Assembly (NCBI GenBank): GCA_008973525.1
Contig: WACJ01000120.1
Coordinates: 620,001 to 684,000, forward strand
Source: Stenopsyche tienmushanensis
Taxonomy: Eukaryota; Arthropoda; Insecta; Trichoptera; Stenopsychidae
DNA: 64,000 nt
Direction of reading: 5' to 3'
Shown piece after piece: positions 1-12,743 of the stretch. The notes under the pieces are model-generated. The model was given only the letters and a program-made list of their open reading frames with translations, was not told the DNA's origin and did not search any database. Position 1 is the first letter of the stretch. Each line of letters starts with the position of its first letter. The translations under genes and the position numbers were made by a program.

Positions 1-1602
1 TATAAGAGCTCACAAATAAAAATAATTACAATAAACGCAATTCGCCTTGTTTTCTAATGGTCGACATTAATTATGCATTCGTATTTTTTTCGCTTAAATC
101 GGTCATACGATGATTAAGGTGAACAAAAATAAAATAATAAGGAAAGTACCAAAAACGTTTTTTCCATATTTTTTACGCTTGGTTCATGTAATAATTTCCC
201 CACACGCTGAGTTTCATCAATATCCGATTTTATCAATATGACAATATCCATGATAGTGAGTTATGAATACATATCCATGATAATGAATGATGACCCAAAA
301 TATTTTAGGAATATGTACTATTCATGGATACAATCATTTTCCTAAAGGAAGACCTATTTTAAGATAAGTGGAATGGTGACCTAGAAAAATTTAGCAGCCA
401 AACGCTCAGTTTGCCTAATTTAATCGGTCGTGAATACTGATTCATTCATGAAGATTTAAACGAAGCTGTTATGAGAATGCATCCCGTGCTTGTGTGCGTC
501 CAAAAGAAAGCCGTATAATATATTTTGTTAAAAATAACTTTATAAATGAATACGTCGATTTTGTTTTGGTGCTGTAACACTGTTCACGCTCTTTTTTGGC
601 TTCTTGATACAACTTTATTTTAGACTCTTCAAGTATACCTCAATTTTTTTCGCTTTGAACTCGATGTATACCATTCTTCAAATTTTTAACTGTAGAAAAT
701 TTCGCACAACAAAATTAAACACAATGCCTTTTGTATGTGCGCATTCGAAGGCTTGAATGGCAAAAATAAAATAAGCAACTGTTGTTTCATTCAGCCACTC
801 GTTTCTTCGGCGTTTCTTTGAGGACTTTGATTCGTTTTATGGCTCTCGTACATTTCTCGAGAAGACCATTAGGTCACTCCTTACGCATCGGTTTACATTA
901 TATGTGTATGTAAACGAAGCTGCAAGTACGAGAATGAAATTATGTAAAATTTCATGGACATAAATAAAATGTAAAAGCAGATCGTAAAAGTCATGTTATG
1001 CTGTAAATTGCGGTCTTGAGACCGTTTGAACGGTACGCGATTTATTTGCATTTAAAAAAAATATTTTAGCCATCTTATTTTTGCCATTTATTTTAAAGCT
1101 ATGCTCGATTTTTTCGAATGTTTTCGAATTTATAAATTCAGTTTTTTTTTAGTAACTTGCAATAATTCATCAATAATAATCGTTAGCTTTCTTGACAATG
1201 GACTATTTTGTGTCGACCTTCCTTAGCTCCGGCCCTATATTCTTCCATATCCTTTCAAATGTTTTTCGGTCACCTCATTCCAGGAAAGATTGATGTGTTC
1301 TATATATCATCTGTGATATTGTAGTTTTTCAAAAATCTCTAATGGATTGTTTATTTTATCCATTGGCTTTGGCAATCAGTTGTCTTAATAATAAGCTTTA
1401 AAATTTGATATTACGCCTTTATCCATTAGTTGGATTAATGAATTTGTATTTTGTGGCAGGAAAAGCACTGTTGGCTTGAGGCATTAATGATCAAAAACTG
1501 AAAAAGGTTCATAGTGATCCATGATCCCAATACTAGTCGTAAATATATATGTATATAAATATATATTTCGTTGCAAGATCGTGCGTAGGTTGTGTTGTTT
1601 TA
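1..1602. other. AT-rich stretch without a recognisable feature
   Basis: No convincing open reading frame, splice-bounded exon or repeat was seen here. The sequence is AT-rich with short homopolymer runs. It reads as intron or intergenic DNA leading up to the Tigger-like relic. Confidence 0.5.
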
Positions 1603-1752
1603 GCATGCATGGATATAAAAAAAACAACTTTAAACGTCCTTTGGAAACTAATATGGCCAGAAATAGATATTAAAATAGATTGTGCTCCATCAAAAGATGT
1701 TTCTAAATATGAAATGTTATACCTGGTCGCAGACTGTAAGATGAATGATTAA
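1603..1752 (+). pseudogene. Fragment resembling a pogo/Tigger-type (DDE_1, CENP-B-like) transposase
   Basis: A frame running to a TAA stop translates with the stretch KKTTLNVLWKLIWPEI. This resembles the segment shortly after the catalytic core of Tigger/Jerky-type transposases, where a hydroxy residue, TLN, a W and then LWPE recur. Family knowledge comes from memory, not an alignment. No DDE core or helix-turn-helix was found around it, so at most this is a short relic of a cut-and-paste transposon. The rest of the frame, KDVSKYEMLYLVADCK, is not diagnostic. It could instead be a chance open frame. Confidence 0.4.
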
Positions 1753-2157
1753 TTAGCTGCTAATAGCTGAGGATCGAATTCGACGTTGAATGTGGTGGTC
1801 GGAGGAGGAGGGAAGGATTTGGTGACTCTAACCAAATGATTAATATGTTGCTTGTTTTAATTATGTAATATTTTATTGTGATAATAAATGTATTGCCTGT
1901 GTGTGTGGTTTTTTATCGTTCGTCCTTCGTGTCGGGAGTGCAAGGGCGTTGTCTCGTCTCGAGCGCGCTTTTTCGTCCGTTTCCCAATCGTCGCGTCCCT
2001 GAACAAATTCATAAAAATCGCTGATACGTGCCCGAATCATTGCACCTTTAAATTGTTATCGGAGGAGCATGGTAGTAGGGCGCGAGGCTGTAGGTGGGCG
2101 TAGACGCCTCGCGGGTCATGAATATATGGCATCCATATTTTGGTTGTTTTTTTGCAG

Positions 2158-2354
2158 GTGAGGTCGGGCTGCGTGGAGAGGAGGCCCGAGCGTTGGGCGG
2201 GCTTGCGCCCTCTTTGGGCGCGCGCCCCACCCCGGGCCGGGCCTTGTGCCGGCGCAGTCCTAGGCCGGCAGGGTTCGACGCCGCATCCGGGACGCGCTTC
2301 CGCGCCAGCGCCACCCTCCCGGAGCACCGCCCTTTGTTCCGACGGGAGTATATA
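2158..2354 (+). other. Candidate GC-rich (probably untranslated) exon
   Basis: This GC-rich block in AT-rich DNA is bounded on the left by a pyrimidine-rich acceptor (T-run then GCAG, ending at 2157) and on the right by a strong donor GTGAGTG starting at 2355. Two frames stay open across it (one stop falls exactly at the donor), but the translations are low-complexity Arg/Pro/Ala-rich and look like GC-driven openness, not protein. I read it as a 5' untranslated or alternative leader exon of a + strand gene whose other exons are not identifiable here. It may alternatively be a CpG island with fortuitous splice signals. Confidence 0.35.
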
Positions 2355-2644
2355 GTGAGTGAAGGCCTATCGATCTCGCATACGCCCGACGTCTACCCTT
2401 CAATGTGTGCTTGTGTTTACTCCTCTATCTCTCTATATGTGTACCAAAAGTGACGCTCGCCGTTAATCGATAAAATCTCTGTGCAATATATTTAACGTGG
2501 ATTTCGACGACTTTCGATTATATCGGCGCCGACTATGTGCGTTTTGAACTCGCAAGGAACTGAGATATGATACGCAAGGTATGTACTTTAAATATACTAG
2601 TAATACGAAATACAGTAAATAGAGAGAAACGTTTCGTGGACATC

Positions 2645-2857
2645 CGTTGTGCACAATAAGGTAGTCGGCGGAAGCTGCTATCGTCGATGTACCGTCGCGC
2701 CCTCGCTTAGGACTCGAGCGGGGCCCGCGACCCGTAGGATTCGTCCTCGGGCCTCTTCGCACCCGGTCGGGCAGTCGTCTGGCGCAGAGCTGTGCGCGCC
2801 GCGGCGCCCCGGCGGGGGGCACGCCCCGCGGGGCTTCCGCGCCTCGCCGGCCGCTCG
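2645..2857 (+). other. Second GC-rich candidate leader exon ending in a strong donor
   Basis: A GC-rich segment with many CpGs ends in a consensus donor, CTCG|GTGAGT, with the intron starting at 2858. The left edge is uncertain: no clear acceptor was seen, so it may be a first exon with its transcription start around 2.6 kb. One frame is open right through the segment, but it has no ATG, and the product is Arg/Pro/Gly-rich. Together with the block at 2158-2354 it suggests alternative 5' exons of one + strand transcription unit. A further donor-like AAG|GTATGT lies at about 2578. Confidence 0.35.
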
Positions 2858-3746
2858 GTGAGTTCCATCGTCCAACCCTGATCTCTGTTTCTTTGTCGCA
2901 TGCCAAACCCACCCTCTTCATCGTCGAATCCGACACACATCAACCATCATCCTCGATACATATCCCAGCGAGCCTGCAACTGCGCCCTCAGCGTCTGCTC
3001 GGCTATCCATTGAAAAGGATCAGACCTGACAGTACGTACACCACCAAGCAGGACAGACTATAAATCCTATCAATATCCGAAACAAAGTGCAATCAAAGGA
3101 ATGTAGATCAGACGAAAGATGGCATGATTGATGTTCAGAATATCCTCCTCGATGCTTCCCAAATAGAATGAGATTAAAATGGCTCATATCGATAGATAGA
3201 GTAACGAGCCCCGCTCAATTCACTCGAGACATATAAGTAACTACATAAAGCATCAGATGTGCGCACTCGCTGACAGCAAGTGTAAGATAACGTGGCATTG
3301 TAAAGTGCTAAATGGCTCCTCATTGAGTTGATCGTTGTGTGTTATAATGTCGTAACGCCTAACGGTGATTACATGGATTCAGTAGTTAGGGCTCAAAGGC
3401 TGGGCAAGATCTGGTTTCGAGATCGCTGTTGTGCTGACAGTTCGAGGATTGCGAGCAGAATGCAAATTACACATGCGCGCTGCCATCCCATATGCCACCT
3501 TCGCGTTTTTCAAAATATGTCCAACATATAAATAAGAACGCTGACGCGTTTCTTCCAAATTTAAAGACTTCATCAATTCAATCGGTACTATTGCGAATAT
3601 TTCCTGACGAATAGCGTTCTTCGACTTAACTGTTTTCGAAAAACAATGTATCGTTGGTTCAGTGTCGAGAAATTCGGCGTTTGTTCAAGTTGAGCAAATC
3701 GAATATTAGACGTTGAAGAAGTGGAACCATCAGGCTTAGAAAAAAA

Positions 3747-4080
3747 GCGCGAGTCTCACGCGTTAGAAGTGAAACTGCTTGGCTTCTAGGAAAAAAATAT
3801 TTCATGCATTGTTTGTTTCCCATTTGTTAGTTGAAAGATGTTTGTGTAGTATATAATAAAATAGACTTTGCTACTGATGTAGTGGTTGCTTTATGCTACG
3901 TATAGACACACGCGTAATAGAGGCGGCGCGGCGCATGCGTATAGCGTCCCTATGATATATGCGATGAACACAAACGATTCATCCACTCTTTTCGACTAAC
4001 TGTCGCATGGAGTTTCACTTTTCGTAACGTTCAAGTCTATTTGCCATACCACGCCTATACGCAAGTTTCACTTCAAAAAT
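3747..4080 (+). repeat. R1 dispersed element, copy 1
   Basis: Copy of the commonest repeat in the window. It opens with a CG-rich palindrome (GCGCGAGTCTCACGCG), then GAAGTGAAACT, has the shared core TATATAATAAAATA, a GTAGTGGTTGC box, a CA-rich spot, GCGCATGCG, then GAGTTTCACTTTTCG. It closes with AAGTTTCACTTC, the inverse of the opening motif. No coding capacity. The inverted ends and small size fit a non-autonomous DNA element (MITE). Confidence 0.8.
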
Positions 4081-6150
4081 CGTGTGATTGGACTTCAAAA
4101 AACAGCAAACAAGAGGATATTCGATTTTCACTCCTCACGCTATTTTTTATGTATTTCAACACATATCGCCTTATCGATTTGGTAGGCGTTAGATCTACGA
4201 ATGCTGCGAATTAAAGTATTTCAATGAGGGTTTTAATTTTTTACGAGCAGCGTCATCATCGGACGAAGTCCTCTTTCGATAGAAAGCTAAGCATATTCGC
4301 GCTTGAGAGGCATACATCGAGCTTTTATCGTTTACATCTTGGTATTTCATATGAGATTTGATTTAAAATTATGCAACCGGTGTCTAGTGAAATACCTGTT
4401 CGATCTTTTAAAAGAAACCAAACGTGCCAGTTTTGCTCGCAACTCCCCTGAATTGATATTCTATTCATATCACCACATATCTGCAAGAACTTTTATGTTT
4501 TGTTTCAAGTTCATTTTCTTCATTTCATTTTTATTTTACACGCTAGTAAAACCAAACAGCTTCTGATTATCTATGATGTGGACACAACCCGATTACATGT
4601 ATTATGTATTTTTTTCTACTGTTTTGTATGCATTTCTCTTCTTCGCATTTAACATTCGACGTGCTTTTCATTAGTACTTCCCTTCATTGGATGTTGTAAT
4701 GCTTATATGTGTAACTCTCTAATGCGTATGTTGTATATCTATTTTAAATTCGAGGGATGTTTTCATTACATTTTCACAACTAACTCTTGATTCTTCCTTT
4801 AGGTAGAAAACACAAATAATATATATATATGTGTTTTTGAATGAAAATTCAAGAGCAACTCATACTAATCGATCATTCAGAAGAGCTACGGTCATAGTAA
4901 GAAAATAAAGAATACAATAATAAGCGGCGGGAGACATCATGAGATCACGTTAATTAATTTCATTTAGCGATATTAACATTTAAGCGATACGAATATTAAT
5001 AATACAACGGTCGTGTCACCGAACGTGATTCTTAAATTTATAAATGATTTTAAAAATATGGAAACATTTATTGTTATAAAAAATGATAGTCGCTAAATAT
5101 GATGCGCGCGCATCCGTTGACCGTATATTGATCTGGAACGGCAATTGTTGCCAGGCTTCGGCGTATATAAGCAAGTCTCGCTTTGCAGGGATGCCTGAAA
5201 TACGACGTGACAATATATTTTTATATATCTTACATCGGTAATATAATTATCTTCTAATATAATTCATAAGCCGAAAATCGTTCTTCGATGGATTGGACTG
5301 CGTTTGCCATGTCGCTCGTTTTCGATAATCTATTCCCGATTGAATTTTGTAGCATACGTGGAAATAATAATATGTTTTAAGGTAAAAATAATGCTTTAAT
5401 AAGAGTAAAAAGTTCGACTGAAGCGAAGTGGTTACGTAATGTACGCTTCGTTGTGGAGTTTCCACCTCGTGTTCTAGATAATAAGGTCGAAATTGAGGCC
5501 TATCTAACTGGGAGGACTCTCAATTCATCTACAAAATAAGCCATAACGGTCGATTACTCCGGTCGTGTGTAGCCGCCGCATTCGAGATAAGAATTTCGTC
5601 CAATTCGTTTTAATGAATTCAGCATTTCAATATCAGTCCAAATTATATTCAACTTTCATCTGTCAGTCGAAATTCGTTTTAATAGATGGATTCGTATGCA
5701 TTTTTCGTATATGTTTTTATCAACATTTGAATTTCATGTCCATTATGAATTGTGGGGTAGTCAATCCAGGTCTCGCTCTGAGGGCTCTTTCGGAACTCGT
5801 AATTAAATTTGCATATCCGTACTACAGCCCTCTAGCTACTGTTGAAAATATTTGGTTACTCCATAGCTCCACTCTGGACAATAAATTGAAACACAGAAAT
5901 CACGATACTAAAATTTCATTTCGAAAAGTAAATCGAATTTATCATACATACGAATTTCTCGGCATATCACAAAGAAAGAGAATGTAATTTCTTTAATAAT
6001 CTATAAAATAATAGAGAATCGAATGAATTGGACAAAATTATAACGGTGGGATATTCTGATACTGATACTATAATGGAAATATTGATCGATCTCCATTATA
6101 TGCTTATCAAGTATAATCATACAGATATATTTGTTAAATTAATAAACAAA
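4081..6150. other. AT-rich stretch without a recognisable feature
   Basis: Only short open frames with no splice context or recognisable motifs were seen. Reads as non-coding spacer between R1 copies 1 and 2. Confidence 0.45.
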
Positions 6151-6470
6151 ATGAGTCTCGCGTGATAGAGGTGAAACTCCTTGGATCCAATGAAAATTTG
6201 ATTTATGCATTGCCTTTTTTATTTGTCAACGGAAATTGTTTGCAAAAAATTGCACTGTGTGTATTATATAATAAAATAGGCGTGCTACTGTATGGACACA
6301 CACACACACAATTGAGGCGGCTTGTGCGTAGGCGTGTCTATGATGTAGGCGACGTACACGGATACCCTACAAACGATTCTCCCTCTCTTTTCGACCAGCT
6401 GCCGTTTGGCGTTTCACTTTTCGTGACGTTTGAGCCAATTTACCCTACAATACAAGTTTAATTTTAATAA
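6151..6470 (+). repeat. R1 dispersed element, copy 2
   Basis: Carries the opening GAGTCTCGCG, GAGGTGAAACTCC, the TATATAATAAAATA core, a pure (CA)n run, GGCGTGTCTATGATG and the TTTCACTTTTCGTGACGTT segment. The right end is eroded (AAGTTTAATTT instead of AAGTTTCACTT). Confidence 0.8.
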
Positions 6471-6484
6471 CCGCATTGTAAATC

Positions 6485-6685
6485 ATGCGAATATTGATAA
6501 GAGGACATGACAAACGTCATCGAATATTCATTTTAACTTTGAAAGAATTTGTGATTATATTACCGATGGATATTTCGAGACATATTGCAACTCTGATGCG
6601 AAGAATGCCAACGGCCGATCAATACGTTGCGACGGTAGCGCGCGTTTATCATAAATTTCGCTTAAATCTTGAAGATATGAGTTAG
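6485..6685 (+). CDS. Unrecognised small open frame (66 residues)
   Basis: An ATG-to-TAG frame just downstream of R1 copy 2. The C-terminal half (about residues 30-66) has protein-like composition with a likely amphipathic helix around RHIATLMRRMPTADQYV, and is locally GC-richer than its surroundings. I recognise no family. It could be a terminal exon joined through an AG just before ACATATTGC (about 6575), or simply a chance frame. There is no nearby partner gene or promoter that supports it. Low confidence. Confidence 0.2.
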   Translation: MRILIRGHDKRHRIFILTLKEFVIILPMDISRHIATLMRRMPTADQYVATVARVYHKFRLNLEDMS

Positions 6686-6689
6686 CATT

Positions 6690-8610
6690 ATAGTTTCAAT
6701 TCGTTGGAACAATGAGTTACATTTTACGTTATTTGTTTTTTGCATATCGATTGAATTCAAGATTCAAATCTTAATATCCGGTTACATCCGTTCTTTCTAC
6801 GAATTTGAATCCTCTCCGCAACTTACTACTTGAAATAGCTCTCGTTCCGCGTGGCGTTCCAAGATCTTCTATTAATATTCTTTACATCCTTTTCCACGTA
6901 TTCTTGCGTTAAGCATTATCTTTGTCAATGAAATACGCATATACAACAAATTTTACAACATAGGCTTATTTCAACACTTCGACACCCGGCCTCATCGCTC
7001 TAAACTACGCATAGAACTACGCATTTCTCGTTAACTGTTTGAACTTAAATATGAATAATTTACGTTTACAAGTATTTTTGAATTTAATAACACTTACCGG
7101 CCTACTGTCTCACCTGTTTGAGACATCGATTTTTCCCATGTTTCGATGAGTTCTATGTTGATTGGATGAAAATGTTATTTGTAATCTAACAGACTATACA
7201 AATATATTACCAAAATGAAATGTTTTCTGAATATATAGTACTACGAGGGAAACTATGTCTAATAATTTGAATTGAATCTTCTCTGATTGGCATGGTCAGT
7301 TTAAATGTCAGGATAAGCGCATTTTTAAAGTTTTTAAAGTCGCCATCTTATTCTTTTACAACAATTTCCATGAATTTCATACAAATGACGCTTCAGATCT
7401 CATTTCATAAAAGGCGATCCAAAGGAAGTCATGATTCCTTTAGATCATCATGATTATAAGAAGCATACAAAGATCAGCTAAACTCTGTAATTTTTGTACA
7501 TAATTATTTGAATGAATTTGACACGTCATAGAAAAGATTTGTGCTCGATCTAATATATTCGTATGATTAGCGCCAGTCATCAAACGAATCAATCAAACCT
7601 CGGTAGAGTACATTCCTGGATTCTTATTATATAGGTTCGGGGCTCGAAATAAGAGTGCGGAAATAGATTTGGGAGATCGGACGATTCAATCCAAGTTATA
7701 AACTAATTCCCTTGTTCTGAACAAGTGAACATTATGAAGACTAATTCATTCGGACAGAGTTGCTTACGAGTTCTTGATTTATTACAATTATAAAAATGTC
7801 TATTCCAGTAACATTATTCTGATTTAGCAATACGTGAAACAAAAAATAAAAAAAACCTTTATCCCTGGAACAATCTTCTATGGAAATCGCATATTTCCGA
7901 TAATAATTTCATAATATAATTTCAATTGCATAATTTGTACCGATTTCGATCCATCATTGTCACATCTGTATTAAGTTTGATTTGTTTTAATAAATGATCG
8001 CAGTAATGAATGCGTGCGTAGCTTGTTTTACATGCTGAGCTTTATATATAAAGCTTTTTCGTGAAAAATTGTGGTCGCTTCATAAAAATTGCACGGTAAA
8101 AATTTGTCGTCCCAGTTATGATACCCAACATCATCAATCCTGGAACATTGATATATGTTTTTCGATATACATCCTTGGATATTTTCATTTTTACGGGGCT
8201 TACGTTAGAATACCAAATGAGCGATTTTCAAGCAATTCTATTAAGTTAAAGTGTCAGTTATTCAGAAAAACACACAAAGAGGGCGATTTTAAATCTGACG
8301 CAAGCAAACTGCAAGTAATTGTAATAAGCATTGTTTCAACAAGATCACGGATATAGTGAGCAATTGCTCAAGAAATTATTGAAAAAATGGTTTCCAGCAC
8401 ATTTCACAACTATAACGAGCCAACTTAGTTTAGCTCGATGTATTGAATGTGTAAATATTAAGACGATTAATAATGCAGGATATAACCAGGACTTCCAATT
8501 GTTGTATATTTCATTTCAGTTCAGTTCCAAAAAATTATATCGGCGATGAGCATTTTGCATGAATAATATTGTCGAATTTACTCTCTTTAATTATATAACT
8601 CATTATTTAT
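6690..8610. other. AT-rich stretch; one small hairpin
   Basis: No gene was recognised. At 7106-7125 there is a perfect 7-bp stem (TGTCTCA / TGAGACA) with a 6-nt loop. The rest appears to be non-coding. Confidence 0.4.
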
Positions 8611-8616
8611 TGATAT

Positions 8617-9090
8617 TAAAAGTCTGGGGATTGTGGAGGGAGGGGACATTTTTTTAAAAATACTAAAACGTTCTTTCTGTATAAAATTAATCGTACAGAG
8701 CATTGGTGTGCTTTTGGGCTTATCGGAATATGAAATTTCACCGTTCCTGAACATATTGCATTTTCTTCAAGTATTCTCCGTCGATTTTTATTAAATCTTC
8801 AATCATTTCGCCTCCAAAACAACCCTATTTTCACCCCCGTGTTTGATTTTAAGCACTGTGCACACTTCTGAAGAACTCTCTGATTTCGTTGAGCGGACAA
8901 AAACGCTTTTCTTTGTCATAAATTTAAAATTTGTATTCGTCCGCCCATAAGACATTTTACAGCCAAGCCAAGTTTTCACTATTAGCACCCGACATAATAG
9001 ATGATCTGGTTTCATTCAATTGACATTCGTAGTAGATTTTGGGCGGTCCGGTTGTTTCGTGTACTTCAGCATCCCAGTCTCTCGATATCT
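8617..9090 (-). pseudogene. Tc1-like transposase relic
   Basis: Read on the minus strand, the segment follows a Tc1-type transposase in order. First comes an RYRETGMLK-like linker (near 9085-9065), ending in a QPDRPK version of the GRPRK motif. Next is NVLWADEYKF (normally WTDESKF, carrying the first catalytic Asp region), then a CTVLKIKHGG block (normally a VKHGGGSVMVWG motif). A frameshift leads to FGGEMIEDLIKIDGEYLK, then RNFIFR and QKHT (normally FQQDNAPKHT), then NPQTFN where QSPDLNPIE is expected. Stops and at least two frameshifts interrupt it and the second and third catalytic residues are degraded. Inactive copy. Terminal inverted repeats were not located. Confidence 0.75.
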
Positions 9091-10195
9091 TAATGGTGTA
9101 ATGCACTCCCTTGATATATATTTTTTTATCAATTACTCAACTCTCAATAAACACAATTAATATATTAGAAATGAGACAAAAAAAAAATCCATCATATTCC
9201 TGTAGTACAGTAGCTAGTAGGAATGACTGAGCTCTTTATTTTATTCTTACGTTTGTATTAGCACAATGTGACGTATTATTAAGTAAACGGGTTCTAGCGT
9301 TTAAAATAGAAAATACATAAATAATTTGCAACGCTTAGTTATTATGATTTTACATAAATATCGATAATAAGCAAGGTGTTTCTAAACATTTTGTTGGTAG
9401 TATATGTAAAGTTGTGCTTGTTTTTGTTTCCTGTGACAATTCATGGGGTCGTTTAAGAGCTAGTACATCTTTTATTAGCTTCGACTAAAATTAGAACTCT
9501 CAATTAATATGATTTTATGAATTTAAAGAATGCTTTTATAAATAATGGTATAATTGTATCGCAACGTTACGAATGCTGGATATAATGAATTTTTTTTACT
9601 AATTTGTAATGTCTTATAGCCATTTTTTCGGTGTGCGTTGAAAGATGAAATGTGACTGTATTTTGTTATACGGGGTTTTACTGTCAAAGGACTTGAGGGT
9701 TCAAAGGACTAATTAAGCTTTTAATTGTCGACGGAAGAAAATAGAAGCGTTTGCTTGCTATTTCTGCCCCATATTAAAATACCTCATTGAAGGAATCGAC
9801 TATGCAACGAGGGAGTTCAATTAGCTGTTTTTGTGAAATTGGGACGCTGGACTAAAACAGGGTAAAGTGCTAACTATTAATAATATTGATTTTAATGAAA
9901 AAATTATACGGCGGTGTGCGCATCCCTTCCATGGAAAACGCGCATGTCATAACGCTCCGTTTTTCCCGAGCCCGTCCCTTTCGTTCCAGCAGGCTTGCCC
10001 CGTATTTATTTATCTATCAAAATTATAAATGCAATCCACATTTTATTTTCCTGTACATGTTTATGGAGATTAAAAGCAATGCACTGCGTTTGTAAGATAG
10101 TGTAAAATATGGGATTAAATTTGAAAAAAGAAGAGTGAAAAATCGCGTACATTATGTGTTGAGGGTAGGGGTCCCAAATATTCGTAAAATCAATT
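9091..10195. other. AT-rich stretch without a recognisable feature
   Basis: No convincing exon or repeat boundary was seen. It may include unrecognised ends of the neighbouring Tc1-like relic. Confidence 0.35.
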
Positions 10196-10247
10196 ATTCG
10201 AATAACGAATATGAAATTGGTAAAATATTCGAATATTTTATATATTT
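10196..10247 (+). repeat. Dispersed ATTCGAATA-rich repeat, copy A
   Basis: Contains AATATGAAATTGGTAAAATA followed by TTCGAATATT. The same block occurs inverted at 22335-22395. The AT-rich palindromic ATTCGAAT units suggest part of a small transposon end. No gene. Confidence 0.5.
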
Positions 10248-10391
10248 ATACATATCTTTTTTAACAAGGCAAAATTGGATTTTTTACCTGTATCCGATAT
10301 TTCGAACCTCCTGTCGGGTTCGTGTTCGCGGATTGAGTCAATCCATATCCATATAATAAAACGTTGATTTTCTCGGAAATTACCAGTTTAG

Positions 10392-10530
10392 ACTTCTAGG
10401 AATTGGAACATTTCGCTGATTTTCTAAGAATTGAGTAGTACGGAATTCTAGGAATTAGTATTTTTATCGAAAATGTGTCGTTTAGAAGGAACTCTAGGAA
10501 TTGGAATATTTTATTGATTTTCTCGTAAAG
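10392..10530 (+). repeat. Degenerate tandem repeat, unit ~50-57 bp
   Basis: Three diverged units each begin near TCTAGGAATT(G/A)G(A/T)A and continue into a TTT(A/C)TCG or GATTTTCT segment. Repeat copies differ by many substitutions. No coding signal. Confidence 0.45.
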
Positions 10531-11325
10531 AAGTGTGCCGCGTTTTCCAATTAATCAAAGATGGACCCTCGATTGAGAGAGGTATAAGTTCGATCATTTG
10601 AAATTGAAAAAGGTAATATATTCTTTCATTGCCTTTAAATATTGAGTCATTTTTGCTATTTCTATTGTTTTAAATGACTTTCAAATGATACGTTTAAAAT
10701 TAATTTGAAAGACCAATCGGCAAAACAGACATTTAAATATTGAATATTTTCAAAATACAAATGTCTACAATGTATGATATTATTATTGAAGCGTGTGATG
10801 TTTGTATTTTAAACATAATTTAATATAATTCGGATATATTTCTTTTTTCCACTTTAAAATCACCAAAAAATGTCATCACTAGGATCACACATGTATGGGA
10901 TCCAAATTGTACATTCATAAACTTTACTTCTAACAGAACAATAGTATCGACGGCAAGATTTTCATTTTCTCGAACACAATGGGACTTTACACACGTCCAT
11001 AATAGTGCTGACCGCAATAATAAAGCATTGCCTTTGGTTCTGGACTCACGAATCATCGATGTGTACACTTTAACAATAATTGAAGCCAATCAATACTGAA
11101 CGAACGTAATCAATCAATCGGGAGTGCATCAGCGATCGTTCAACAAACACGCTTAACATGTGGTCAAATTTGAAGCAGCTCATCTTTGAAGGAGCATCAA
11201 CACGCACGAAAATGGTTAGCGTCCGAAACCGCAACTGCCATTGCGATTTTTGTACCGTAGACTTTTAAACATTCCTGAACCCGCTAGATGGATTTTGAAT
11301 CGAAATAAAGAGGCTCATCAATGAT

Positions 11326-12743
11326 TTAACCCATAGACTGCTAAGATACGATATATCGCATAATACGAACCGGAAGAGGATTGCTATCGACGTCGCCGAT
11401 AACGTCATAATTGCTCAAATATAAATATCGTTGAAAACATTTTTACGCATTGTAATCCTATGTGTCGATAATAAGAATTTATCGCAGCCGTTTTTTCAAT
11501 AGTTTTAGCGTGGCCGTATTGATATATTTTATGTAGTTTCAAATTTAGATAATAACGTTATAAATAATATTACTTCAGAGGTTTGCTCTTTTTACTTAAA
11601 GACGTTTCTCAGCTCCAAGCGCTCTTACCTGATCTGACTCCCTAGTTCACAGAAGTTCCGGTGTGCTCCTGATTTGTACATATTTCATGTTCCGATTTTT
11701 CTCTTTTATAATGTATACTATAAAAGAGACTCTCAATATTAGAGATTATCTCTTGTCATCATTTTTCCAAGTCATTTTAATATACCTTGAATTTGTAGAG
11801 AATATTTAATCTAACAATTAGGTCCATTTCCATGATTATGGTGATTAAAGTTTTCATTTCGTCTACAATTGTCTTACACCAATTATGAATAATTACAAAG
11901 GAGTTTCAAATCAATATACGATTAAAAATATCGATTATACTCAACTATCATTTGCTGCCATAATTCTTCACTAAAAAATAAATTGAAGTACGAAATCAAT
12001 TAACACTATTGTTACTGCATTAATTTACCAAAAACTAAAGATTTTTTACGTATTCAGTTTTTTTTTTGGTTCCATATGCTGAGCGCGAAAATTCTATTCT
12101 AGACGTCAGGGGGGAAAAACAAAGAGTGAATAAACAAGAATCTATAAGGGTGTTTTATTAGTAGCGGTATTTTTTTCCGGCTAAGTCGAAAAGTCATTGG
12201 CTTATTTTCTGATCTCTTTCTCCGTACATCGTTTTGCGACCATTCAAAACTTCTTCAAATCTTTCACTGACTATCTCAAAGGATTCAGACCATTGAACAT
12301 ATTACTTCAAATAGATGTAGCATCAGCAGTTGCAGATATAAAAATTCATTCACCGTATTCATTGATTACTGATGCATATGCTGCATGACCGGCCACGAAC
12401 GGTCTAAAAGTACTTAGGAAAATGCTTTTTCAATTTCGGGTTAGTAAACATAGTGAATCATCATTTGAGAGTCCATACCCAGGGAGAGATTATTTCATGA
12501 TCATCACTTTTGTTACCCATTATCATTATGAAGGATTAAAATAAATTGATAAACGCCTGGAAAACATAAAGTTCATGCGTTAGAATACAATCTCACTCGC
12601 ACGCTAGCAACATCAAACAAATGAGAGAAAAATAGCAAACAAATATTTTTTCTATTTTTAACACACGATTTCATATGTAATTAACTAATATATATCTATC
12701 CTCGAGTGTATTTTGAAAAGTATCGTTGCAGTCAGTGGGTTAA
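11326..12743. mobile_element. piggyBac-style non-autonomous element, 1.41 kb
   Basis: Both ends abut TTAA (11326-11329 and 12740-12743), the piggyBac target duplication. The left end reads CCCATAGACTGCTAAGATAC. The right end read inverted gives CCCACTGACTGCAACGATAC, about 16 of 20 positions alike. The interior is AT-rich without a recognisable transposase; the 63-codon open frame at 12197-12388 matches nothing I know. I infer an internally deleted, old piggyBac-type copy. Shared TTAA alone is weak because it is common in AT-rich DNA; the inverted ends carry the call. Confidence 0.55.
11701..11728. repeat. Perfect 10-bp inverted repeat (hairpin)
   Basis: CTCTTTTATA and TATAAAAGAG flank an 8-nt loop, ATGTATAC, which is itself nearly palindromic. 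It lies within the 1.41-kb piggyBac-style element and may be a chance AT-rich palindrome. Confidence 0.6.

Noticed and set aside
2037..2943. Long Arg/Pro/Gly-rich frames on both strands of the GC island
   Set aside because: Several frames are open at once because stop codons are AT-rich; composition is that of GC-rich DNA, not protein.
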